A stretch of DNA of 28,538 nucleotides, taken from JAWLCG01 sp041687295. GTDB taxonomy: Bacteria; Planctomycetota; Phycisphaerae; SM23-33; FEN-1343. Location: NCBI GenBank assembly GCA_041687295.1, contig JAWLCG010000017.1, positions 1-28,538 of the forward strand, written 5' to 3'. The notes under the pieces are model-generated. The model saw only the letters and a program-made list of their open reading frames with translations, did no database searches and was not told where the DNA came from. Positions 14,488-21,794 of the stretch are shown here, one piece after another. Each line of letters opens with the position of its first letter. Position 1 is the stretch's first letter. Position numbers and translations under genes: made by a program.

Positions 14488-17247
14488 ATGGTCGGACAGA
14501 AGGCGGATGTGGACGTGATGGGCGTGGCCCTGCAGGTGACGCCCCATGGGCGGTTGCACCTGTGCGAATCGGCCGACGCCGAGGCGGCCCGGCTGTCGGG
14601 GCCGGTGGCCCGCCGTGTGCTTGACGCCTTCTCCGAAAGCTCGTCGCGGGGCCTGATCCACCTGGCGACGTTCGAGCTTCAGACGCCTGTGCCCGCGGGG
14701 CTGGCCTACGTCCGCGATTTTGCCAAGGGGTACCTCACCCGGCTGTGCCACCTCTGCCCCCAGGACACCCCGGATGAGCCGCCGGCTGTGGATGCGCCAT
14801 CGCAGGAGGAACTCGCCTTCCGGGTGCTGCAGGCTCCCCCGATGGAGGGGCTGGAGTACCTGTCGGCCGAGGTGCTGCGGGACTGGTGGCGGGAGTTGGA
14901 TTCGGCCGTCCGCGCCGAGGCCCGGGCCTTCGCCGGCGGCGTGCAGGCGTATCTTCGCGAGAAGAGTCCCCTGTGGCGGCTGGTGGGGAGGGTCACCTTC
15001 CACCTGGCCGAGAACAAGCGAGACGAGCAGTACCCCTTCGCGTTCATGGCCAGCTACTCCAGTCGGCTTTCCGCCCAGGGACGCGTGCAGCATCTGCCGC
15101 TGGGCCGGGCGCTTCAGGAGCACGCCGGGGCGAGGAATCGACAGGCGCTGATTTCGCTGCTGTCGCCCGTGCAGTCGGCCAGCCAGGCCAGTGAACTGGT
15201 GAAGGAGCTGGCGGACTCGGGGGACATCTATCGGCCTCTGGCGTGGACGCCGCGTCAGGCGTACCGCTTCCTGCAGGACATTCCGGCGATGGAGCAGGCC
15301 GGCCTGGTGGTCCGCGTGCCGGACTGGTGGAAGGCGAACCGCCCCCCCCGGCCCGTGGTGAACGTGACGGTCGGCCAGCCGAAGGGCTCGGCCCTCAGTG
15401 CAGAAGCACTGCTGGACTGCCAGGTCGGCGTGGCCGTCGAGGGCGAGCCGCTCAGCGAGGAGGAGCTGCGTTCGCTCCTGTCGGCCGACGAGGGCCTGGT
15501 GCGGCTCAAAGGCCAATGGGTGGAGGTCGATCGCGAGAAGCTCACCGGGGCGCTGGAGCACTGGCGGCGTGTGGAGGCCGAGGTCCAGCAGGGGGGCATG
15601 ACCTTCTACGAAGGCATGCGCCTGCTGTCGGGGGCCGGCATCGACGGCCGATCAGAGCGGGCCCAGGCGGACCCCGAGCGCCCCTGGAGCCACGTCTCGG
15701 CCAGCGAGCAGTTGGCCGAGACCCTGGCGCGGCTGCGGAACCCAGAGCAACTCGCCGGCGACGTGCCGGCGGGCCTGCGGGCGACGCTGCGCCCATACCA
15801 GGCTGGGGGTCTGCGGTGGCTGCGGCTGCTGACGGGCCTGCGCCTGGGCGCGTGCCTGGCCGACGACATGGGCCTGGGCAAGACCATCCAAGTGCTGGCC
15901 CTGCTGCTGGATATCCACTCGGCCGGCCGACCCGAGGCAGACGGCGACGGCGAGGGGCGAGCCGCCCACCGGCCAAGCCTGCTGGTCGTGCCGGCCTCGC
16001 TTATCGCCAACTGGAAGGCCGAGATCGCCCGCTTCGCCCCCGACCTGTCCGCCTGGGTCGCCCACCCCAGCGAGCAGGAGGACTGCCAGGCCGACCCCGG
16101 CGAACCCCTGGACGGCTGCGACCTGGTCATGACGACCTACGGCATGGTGGCCCGCCTGAACTGGCTGCGGCAGCGGAACTGGAATCTCGTCATCCTCGAC
16201 GAAGCCCAGGCCATCAAGAACTCCGGCTCGCGCCAGACGCGGGCGGTCAAGCAGCTGCGGGCGGCTGGACGCGTCGCCCTGACCGGCACCCCCGTCGAAA
16301 ACCGCCTGAGCGACCTGTGGTCGCTGTTCGATTTCCTCAACCCCGGCCTGCTGGGCTCGGCCCAGCAGTTTTCCCGGTACGTCAAGTCGCTCGAGAAGCG
16401 CGAGCACAACGCCTTCGCTCCCCTGCGCACGCTCACCCGGCCGTACATCCTACGCCGGCTCAAGACGGACAAGACCATCATCGCCGATCTGCCCGACAAG
16501 ACCGAGATGAAGACCTACTGCACCCTCAGCCGGGCCCAGGCCGCCCTCTACGAGCGGGCGGTCGAGGAGCTTGGCGGCCTGCTGGAACGCAGCGAGGGCA
16601 TCCAGCGAAAGGGCCTGGTGCTGACGTTCCTGATGCGGCTCAAGCAGATCTGCAACCATCCGTCCCAGTGGCTGGGCGACAACCGGTACGAGTCGGCCGA
16701 CAGCGGCAAGTTCGGGCGCCTCGGCGACATCTGCCAGGAACTGGCCCAGCGGCAGCAGAAGGTCCTGGTCTTCACGCAGTTCCGCGAAGTCGCCGACCCG
16801 CTGGCGGGGTTCCTCCAATCCATCTTCGGCCACGAGGGCCTGGTCCTGCATGGCCAGACGCCCGTGGCCAAGCGCCGCGCGATGGTCGAGGCCTTCCAGG
16901 ACGAAGCCGGCCCGCCGTTCTTCGTGCTGAGCCTCAAGGCCGGCGGCGTCGGCCTGAACCTGACTGCCGCCAGCCACGTGATCCACTTCGACCGCTGGTG
17001 GAACCCCGCCGTCGAGAACCAGGCCACCGACCGCGCCTTCCGCATCGGCCAGAAGCAGAACGTCGTGGTCCACAAGTTCATCTGCCAGGGAACGGTGGAG
17101 GAGAAGATCGACCAGCTCATCCAGGACAAGGTCAGCCTCGCCGAGGACCTGCTGGGCGAGGGCGGGGAGAAGCTGCTGACCGAGATGAGCGATACCGAGT
17201 TGCTGCGGTTCGTGTCGCTGGACATCAGCAAGGCGGCTCAGTCATGA
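14488..17247 (+). CDS. SNF2-family DEAD/DEAH-box helicase
   Basis: Predicted 919 aa from ATG 14488, which has GAGGGAG just upstream (spacing of two bases is short; the in-frame ATG at 14515 is an alternative). The N-terminal 430 residues are the bacterial SNF2-associated region. The two RecA-like lobes follow with all motifs intact: DMGLGKT (460-466), DEAQ (571-574), LTGTPVENRLSDLWSLFDFL, LSLKAGGVGLNL, and a final DRAFRIGQ arginine-finger motif. SNF2 enzymes move along double-stranded DNA and remodel bound proteins. In many bacteria this type is followed by a SWIM zinc-finger gene, as here, which suggests a shared role in DNA repair or chromatin handling. It diverges from the SbcCD-like pair. 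Confidence 0.93.
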   Translation: MVGQKADVDVMGVALQVTPHGRLHLCESADAEAARLSGPVARRVLDAFSESSSRGLIHLATFELQTPVPAGLAYVRDFAKGYLTRLCHLCPQDTPDEPPAVDAPSQEELAFRVLQAPPMEGLEYLSAEVLRDWWRELDSAVRAEARAFAGGVQAYLREKSPLWRLVGRVTFHLAENKRDEQYPFAFMASYSSRLSAQGRVQHLPLGRALQEHAGARNRQALISLLSPVQSASQASELVKELADSGDIYRPLAWTPRQAYRFLQDIPAMEQAGLVVRVPDWWKANRPPRPVVNVTVGQPKGSALSAEALLDCQVGVAVEGEPLSEEELRSLLSADEGLVRLKGQWVEVDREKLTGALEHWRRVEAEVQQGGMTFYEGMRLLSGAGIDGRSERAQADPERPWSHVSASEQLAETLARLRNPEQLAGDVPAGLRATLRPYQAGGLRWLRLLTGLRLGACLADDMGLGKTIQVLALLLDIHSAGRPEADGDGEGRAAHRPSLLVVPASLIANWKAEIARFAPDLSAWVAHPSEQEDCQADPGEPLDGCDLVMTTYGMVARLNWLRQRNWNLVILDEAQAIKNSGSRQTRAVKQLRAAGRVALTGTPVENRLSDLWSLFDFLNPGLLGSAQQFSRYVKSLEKREHNAFAPLRTLTRPYILRRLKTDKTIIADLPDKTEMKTYCTLSRAQAALYERAVEELGGLLERSEGIQRKGLVLTFLMRLKQICNHPSQWLGDNRYESADSGKFGRLGDICQELAQRQQKVLVFTQFREVADPLAGFLQSIFGHEGLVLHGQTPVAKRRAMVEAFQDEAGPPFFVLSLKAGGVGLNLTAASHVIHFDRWWNPAVENQATDRAFRIGQKQNVVVHKFICQGTVEEKIDQLIQDKVSLAEDLLGEGGEKLLTEMSDTELLRFVSLDISKAAQS

Positions 17248-17309
17248 GTACGCTTGACGCTCCGCACCTTGCATTCGATGATCGATGGCCGCAAAGGAGC
17301 CGTCCATGA
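17244..17309 (+). CDS. Possible 21-codon linking minigene
   Basis: The ATG at 17244 overlaps the helicase stop (ATGA), and the stop at 17307-17309 overlaps the SWIM start (ATGA again). It would encode MSTLDAPHLAFDDRWPQRSR plus a final Pro. No separate ribosome site is visible, so it would be translated only by ribosomes finishing the helicase and would hand them on to the SWIM gene. It may be chance; no protein family is recognised. Confidence 0.25.
   Translation: MSTLDAPHLAFDDRWPQRSRP
17254..17282 (+). promoter_or_regulatory. Candidate internal promoter for the SWIM gene
   Basis: TTGACG (17254-17259), 17-bp spacer, GATGAT (17277-17282): five and four matches to the sigma-70 boxes. Transcription would begin near 17289, just before the Shine-Dalgarno AAAGGAG at 17293-17299. 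Confidence 0.35.
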
Positions 17310-18355
17310 GCTGGTATGAGTACCGCCGGTACGTCCCTGTCGCCGAGCGCCGCGCCAACGCCGCCCGCGAGATGGCCAAACTGGCCAAGAAGGGGCACCC
17401 CGTCTCGCCGGTCCGCATCGAGGGCCGAAAGATCGCGACGACCTTCTGGGGCACGGCCTGGTGCGAGAACCTCGAGTCCTACAGCGACTTCGCCAACCGC
17501 CTGCCCCGCGGGCGGACCTACGTGCGGAACGGCTCGGTGGTGGACCTCCAGATCGCACCGGGCGAGGTGACTGCACGGGTCAGCGGTTCGGAGCTGTACG
17601 AGGTGAGGGTCCGGATCAAGCCGCTGAGCAAGGCTCAGTGGAAGGTCGTCAGCTCCCGCTGCGCCGGCCGGATCGGCTCGGTGCTGGAGCTGCTTCAGGG
17701 CCGGCTGTCGGAAGGTGTGATGGAGATCATCACCGACCGAAGGGAGGGGCTCTTCCCCAAGCCGGCCGAGATCGAGCTGGACTGCTCCTGTCCGGACTGG
17801 GCGGACATGTGCAAGCACGTGGCGGCCGTGCTGTACGGCATCGGGGCCCGGCTGGACGAGAAGCCCGAGCTGCTCTTCGTGCTGCGCCAGGTGGACCACA
17901 TGGAGCTGATCGAGCACGCCGCCGCTGGCCAGGCGCTGACGCCCTCTACGGCTTCGGACGCCAGGACGATCGCGGAGGGCGACTTGGCCGATGTGTTCGG
18001 CATCGAACTGGACACGCCGGCCGACGCGGACCCCGCCGCCGTGCCGACCCCTCTGCGCAAAACCCCCGCGCGCCAGGCGCCGGCCGCGTCCAAGGCCAAG
18101 TCCGCCTCGAAGGCGCCGGCCAAGACTGCTGCGAAGAAGACCTCCCGGAAGGCCTCCAAGCGCCGCAAGGCCGCCGGGGAAACGTCCACCGGCCAGCAGC
18201 GGAAGACAGGCCGCGTCAAGAAGGCCCAGTCGTCCGCCCCCAAGCCTCGCACCTCCAAGCGAAACCCGCCGCCGACAGCCGCCGACTCCACACCCGAACC
18301 CGCCGACACCGAAAAGAAGCGTCGGCGAGGGTCCAAGCGCGTCGATGAGAAGTGA
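17306..18355 (+). CDS. SWIM zinc-finger protein with histone-H1-like tail
   Basis: Predicted 349 aa. ATG 17306 has a near-perfect AAAGGAG (17293-17299) six bases upstream, favouring it over the ATG at 17285. Residues 1-155 are the conserved N-terminal part found in SNF2-linked SWIM proteins (MSWYEYRRYVPVAERR, FWGTAWCENLESY). The SWIM motif CxCx6CxH is at 160-171 (CSCPDWADMCKH), a zinc-binding module for DNA or protein contacts. From about residue 240 the tail is Lys/Ala/Pro/Arg-rich with KAPAKTAAKKTSRK-type repeats, like histone H1 or bacterial AlgP/Hc1 tails, and should bind DNA without sequence preference. It follows the helicase by 58 bp and probably works with it on DNA. Confidence 0.9.
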   Translation: MSWYEYRRYVPVAERRANAAREMAKLAKKGHPVSPVRIEGRKIATTFWGTAWCENLESYSDFANRLPRGRTYVRNGSVVDLQIAPGEVTARVSGSELYEVRVRIKPLSKAQWKVVSSRCAGRIGSVLELLQGRLSEGVMEIITDRREGLFPKPAEIELDCSCPDWADMCKHVAAVLYGIGARLDEKPELLFVLRQVDHMELIEHAAAGQALTPSTASDARTIAEGDLADVFGIELDTPADADPAAVPTPLRKTPARQAPAASKAKSASKAPAKTAAKKTSRKASKRRKAAGETSTGQQRKTGRVKKAQSSAPKPRTSKRNPPPTAADSTPEPADTEKKRRRGSKRVDEK

Positions 18356-18356
18356 G

Positions 18357-18384
18357 GTTCTCATCTCAAACAGTTGGTGAGAAC
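18357..18384. terminator. Hairpin between convergent SWIM and aldo/keto reductase genes
   Basis: GTTCTCA (18357-18363) and TGAGAAC (18378-18384) form a perfect 7-bp stem with a 14-base loop, two bases after the SWIM stop. An alternative pairing TCTCA/TGAGA uses the same right arm. There is no T-run, so Rho-independent action is uncertain. It is symmetric and could serve both strands. Confidence 0.4.
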
Positions 18385-18464
18385 GAACAGCCCGGGCCAA
18401 CGGTGCCCGCGGATTCGGCAGGCAAACGGTATGGCCGTACGACGAACCCACAGCAGGGGCTGCG

Positions 18465-19367
18465 CTAGAACGGGGCCATCCACTCATCCTGCAGGGCGTG
18501 GGTCTCGGTGACGATCTCCGCCGGCAGCGGCTCGGTGTGGGTGCGAGAGGCGTGCAGCAGTTGGCGGAAGTGCTCCGGGTTGGCCGTGCCGCCGACGGTG
18601 CTGGGCACGAAGGGGTGGGCCGCGAAGAAGCGGAAGGCGAACTCCAGCCAGTCGCCGCAGCCGGAGCGCCCAAAGATCGGCTCCAAGGCCGCCAGGCGGG
18701 GCAGGTAGTAGTGGTCGGGCTGCTCGGCGCGGAGCCTGGCGGCCGGGCCGGGTAGGATCTTGCCGCCGCCGATGGACCGGATCGAGATCAGCGGGGCCTG
18801 CCTTTCGACAATCGCCCGCCACAGCGGGTTGCTCAATTCGCGGTCGATGATGCTGAAGTAGGTGGCGTAGCCGTCGAACAGCTCCGCCTCCACGGCCTCC
18901 AGTCCCTCGGCCGCGCAGGAGACGAACAGCTCCAGCACGAACGAGCCCACCGTGCCCGCGTCCCGCAGCTCGCAGCAGGCCTCGTACATAGGCCCGCCGC
19001 GGAGGAAGTCCTCGACGATCGCCCGCTTGGGCTCGCCCGAACGCGTGGAGAGCTGGACGATATCCAGCCGTTCGACCCCCAGCAGCGCCAGCGTGTCCTC
19101 GACGTCGAAGCGGAGGATGTCGGCGTTGTAGCAGCGGACCTTGGCCATGACCCCCGCCGGCGGCTTGGGCGCGCTGCGCAAAGCCCGGCCCAGGACGTTG
19201 TAGTTGTTCACCGAGCCGTACCCGCGGGCGGTGTGCAGCCAGAGGTCCTCATCGAGCACCTCGTGGATCAGGGCGATGTCCTCGTCGATGCGCGCGATGT
19301 CCTTGCCGACGGTCATCGTCCCGAAGGTGTAGGCGCTCATCGGCGGAATCGGTGCGGCGAAACCCAT
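18465..19367 (-). CDS. Aldo/keto reductase-fold protein with altered catalytic tetrad
   Basis: Predicted 300 aa. ATG 19367 is preceded by AGGAG six bases upstream. The fold signature of aldo/keto reductases is visible: TFGTMTVGKD near the start, HTARGYGSVNNYNVLGRAL matching the usual DTAxxYGxxxExxLGxAL, MAKVR for the TK strand, and LLGVERLDIVQLS for the Dxxxxx(H) strand. Of the tetrad Asp-Tyr-Lys-His, Tyr50 and Lys76 remain, but Asp is His45 and the catalytic His is Ser107. The protein may be inactive or may have a different chemistry. It lies 78 bp after the GH42-like gene on the same strand, so it may act in sugar metabolism. The specific substrate is unknown. Confidence 0.75.
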   Translation of the reverse strand: MGFAAPIPPMSAYTFGTMTVGKDIARIDEDIALIHEVLDEDLWLHTARGYGSVNNYNVLGRALRSAPKPPAGVMAKVRCYNADILRFDVEDTLALLGVERLDIVQLSTRSGEPKRAIVEDFLRGGPMYEACCELRDAGTVGSFVLELFVSCAAEGLEAVEAELFDGYATYFSIIDRELSNPLWRAIVERQAPLISIRSIGGGKILPGPAARLRAEQPDHYYLPRLAALEPIFGRSGCGDWLEFAFRFFAAHPFVPSTVGGTANPEHFRQLLHASRTHTEPLPAEIVTETHALQDEWMAPF

Positions 19368-19399
19368 GGGTATCTCCTAGTCATGTCTTCTGCGGAAGA

Positions 19400-19427
19400 G
19401 CCAGCCGTGCGACCTCCATCGGCTGGC
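19400..19427 (-). promoter_or_regulatory. Strong intercistronic hairpin
   Basis: GCCAGCCG (19400-19407) and CGGCTGGC (19420-19427) give a perfect 8-bp GC-rich stem with a 12-base loop, between the glycosidase stop and the reductase ribosome site. It has no T-run. It could protect the 3' end of the upstream message or reduce read-through. Confidence 0.4.
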
Positions 19428-19445
19428 ACCCACCGCGCTCATGCC

Positions 19446-21584
19446 TCAGCGGCCCATCACCCAGATCGTCGTTGAGCGTCTGGGCAGCGTGACGGTGAAG
19501 CGGTCGGCGTCGCGGGCGAGGGCCTTGCCGGTGATCGCGTCGTGGACGTCGGCGGGCTCGGGCAGGCGAACCGTCCGCCGGCCCCCGCGGGCGGTGTGCA
19601 CGGCCAGCAGGCTGCGGTTGGCCATCCAGACGTCCTGACCCGTCGAGTAGAGGTGCCCGCCGGCGGCCCGCAGCAGGTTGCGCAGCATCCGCCGGGGCAG
19701 CAGCGGCAGGGCGCAGTAGATCGACGTGCCCCAGTCCTCGTCCCGCCGGGCCAGGGCGACCTGATCGGTCCCGGTCCACCACGCCAGCGGTTCGGCGGCC
19801 GGGTCGTCCACGTAGAACGCCGGCTGCAGGTGCGTGGGGGCCGACAGGTCGGCCTCCCGCTCCATCCAGACCGGCGCGGGCGTGTAGCGGAAGCTCTTAT
19901 CCCGCAGGCCGGCCGTCAGCGGGCCCTGGTCGCCGAAGCGGATCTCCGGCTCGATGGCGCCCTTCACGCGGCGCACGCGCAGGCCCGTCGCCGCGCGGAT
20001 GCCCGCCTGGGGCGCACCGTCGCCCAGGGCCCCGGGGGCGTACATCCACACCACCCAGCGCCCGTCGCGGCAGAGGCGGTCGCGCAGCTGCCGGCGGCGA
20101 TCGGGGCTCAGGTGCAGGGCGTTGGCGACGATGACCAGCCGGTGGCGGGCCTCCACGTCGCGCCAGTGCAGCGGCTCGGCTGGCGCCCCCACGTACTGGG
20201 CCTCGCGGATGAGCTGGTCCAGCAGGCCGCTGCTGACGGCGTCGCGCCCGCTGCGCCAGTGGGGCAGGTGGTACTGCGACTGGTCGTCGTACGCCACGGC
20301 CAGCTGGGCCACCGGAGTCGTGTCGAGACTCTCCGCCCGCTCGGCCAACTCCACCAGTCGGCCGATCTCGCGCATGATCCGCGGGTGGAGGTACTCGCCG
20401 CCGAGGTGCTTGTGGCCGAAGTCGAACCACCACAGCGCGTGGTTACCCGTCAGGGCTCTCGCGGCGTCGCGGCGGACCAGGGCGACCGAGTCTTCGGCGT
20501 TGCGGGCGATCTCCTCGCGCGTCTTCCAGTACACCTTCATGCTTCGGCCAATGTGCGTGGGGGTGTCGGCCTCGCTGATCCACCGCTTGCCCGCCGCCAG
20601 GACCGTGGGCACCAGCGCCCGGTCCAGGCCCGTGCCGCCGATGTCGCGGGCGTGCACGTCGTAGATCTGCGGGGCCGAGAGGTAGTCCAGGTGCGGCGAG
20701 TCGACCGCGTGGAGGAACTCCAGGTGCCCGCCCTCGTCGCGCCAGGGCGTGTTGAAGAAGTAGCCGTGGAAGGCCCCCGTCAGCAGCTGCCCGTCGGAGG
20801 CCCTCTTCACCGCCCGGGCGAACTCGATGAGCGTGTCGGTGACCAGCGCCTGGTGACAGCGGACGTAGTCGAGCGTCCAGGCGGCATGGCGGCCCTGGCG
20901 GAGGCTCGCCGCCGAGTTGGCCAGCCGCTGCCGGCCGGGCGGGACCACATGCTCCCACGTCTCCAGCGGCCGACCCCACGCCTTGGCCACGGCCGACAGA
21001 TTGTCGCCGTACTGCCGGCGGACCCACCGGCGGAAGTGCTCGGTCATGGCCGGGCTCGTGTCGGGCAGGTGGAAGAAGCCCCAGTAGTGCCACTCGCCGT
21101 AGGTGCAGCAGCTGGTCATGACCCCGGCGACGTGGTCGGCGTAGGGCCCGCTGCGGATGTGCTGGACGATATCGACCAGGGCCTTGCCTGTCGCCCGCCG
21201 CCAGGGCGCGCTGGCCAGGCTGGCGCGCAGCGGGCGGATGTCGGCCCCGAGGTCGGCGCTGGTGATCGGCGCGTTGGGCGCTCCCAGAGCATAGTCCACC
21301 GCGTCCAGCGGCCGGCGGTCGAGCCAGAAGGCCGGTGCGCGACAGTCCAGGCGCACCAGGATCCGGGCGGCCGGGTCGTTCTCGACGAAGTGCGCCAGCC
21401 GCGTGTCGAGCCCAGACCAGTCATACCGGCCGGGCGCAGGCCAGCCCTCGCCCAAGCGGTAGTTGAACTCGTAGCCGTGCACGCCCGCGTCGCGCATCGC
21501 CCGCAGCTGGCGGACGCGCTTGGGCGCCACGATGGCCGACAGGGCCGTGCCGGGGATGGAGTAGAGCAGTCGGGGCAGATCCAT
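19446..21584 (-). CDS. GH42-like glycoside hydrolase (beta-galactosidase-like)
   Basis: Predicted 712 aa from ATG 21584, with GAGG about five bases upstream; sequence upstream to 21698 is in frame but unlike protein. Residues 1-420 have the TIM-barrel pattern of GH42 enzymes. Glu164 in YGEWHYWG is a fair candidate for the acid/base and Glu338 in WISEADTPTHIG for the nucleophile, although the usual Asn-Glu pair at the acid/base is Gly-Glu here. Residues about 425-560 resemble the flavodoxin-like trimerisation domain of GH42 (VAVAYDDQSQY-like strand, LLDQLIREAQYVGAP, LVIVANALHL). No signal peptide is evident, so it is probably cytoplasmic. It likely removes galactose or a related sugar from an imported oligosaccharide; substrate is inferred only from the family. 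An exported repeat-protein gene precedes it and a reductase-fold gene follows. Confidence 0.8.
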   Translation of the reverse strand: MDLPRLLYSIPGTALSAIVAPKRVRQLRAMRDAGVHGYEFNYRLGEGWPAPGRYDWSGLDTRLAHFVENDPAARILVRLDCRAPAFWLDRRPLDAVDYALGAPNAPITSADLGADIRPLRASLASAPWRRATGKALVDIVQHIRSGPYADHVAGVMTSCCTYGEWHYWGFFHLPDTSPAMTEHFRRWVRRQYGDNLSAVAKAWGRPLETWEHVVPPGRQRLANSAASLRQGRHAAWTLDYVRCHQALVTDTLIEFARAVKRASDGQLLTGAFHGYFFNTPWRDEGGHLEFLHAVDSPHLDYLSAPQIYDVHARDIGGTGLDRALVPTVLAAGKRWISEADTPTHIGRSMKVYWKTREEIARNAEDSVALVRRDAARALTGNHALWWFDFGHKHLGGEYLHPRIMREIGRLVELAERAESLDTTPVAQLAVAYDDQSQYHLPHWRSGRDAVSSGLLDQLIREAQYVGAPAEPLHWRDVEARHRLVIVANALHLSPDRRRQLRDRLCRDGRWVVWMYAPGALGDGAPQAGIRAATGLRVRRVKGAIEPEIRFGDQGPLTAGLRDKSFRYTPAPVWMEREADLSAPTHLQPAFYVDDPAAEPLAWWTGTDQVALARRDEDWGTSIYCALPLLPRRMLRNLLRAAGGHLYSTGQDVWMANRSLLAVHTARGGRRTVRLPEPADVHDAITGKALARDADRFTVTLPRRSTTIWVMGR

Positions 21585-21643
21585 GGGTGCCTCGCAAGTG
21601 GTGACGACAGGGGCGCCCGGGCAGAGGTCCAGGCCTGACCGCC

Positions 21644-21671
21644 ATTGTCCGGCACGCGGACCGGCTGTCAA
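21644..21671 (-). promoter_or_regulatory. Candidate promoter of the glycosidase/reductase pair
   Basis: Minus strand: perfect -35 TTGACA (21671-21666), 16-bp spacer, -10-like GACAAT (21649-21644, four of six). It would give a leader of about 50 bases before ATG 21584. Together with the hairpin at 21767-21784 it suggests a separate transcript. Confidence 0.45.
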
Positions 21672-21766
21672 GAGTCCCCGCATCCCGCAGCTCTGCACCC
21701 GGGAACTGTGTGCTTTTCGCAGACGCTGTGAATCCGGCCTCTGCTGACGGGGTTACCCACGCGGCG

Positions 21767-21784
21767 AGCCTTACCGTTAAGGCT
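21767..21784 (-). terminator. Hairpin after the repeat-protein gene
   Basis: AGCCTTA-CCGT-TAAGGCT on the plus strand is a perfect 7-bp stem with a 4-base loop, ten bases past the stop codon of the minus-strand gene at 21795. There is no T-run on the transcript side, so it is a probable but not classical terminator. Confidence 0.5.
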
Positions 21785-21794
21785 GGTCGGTGTA

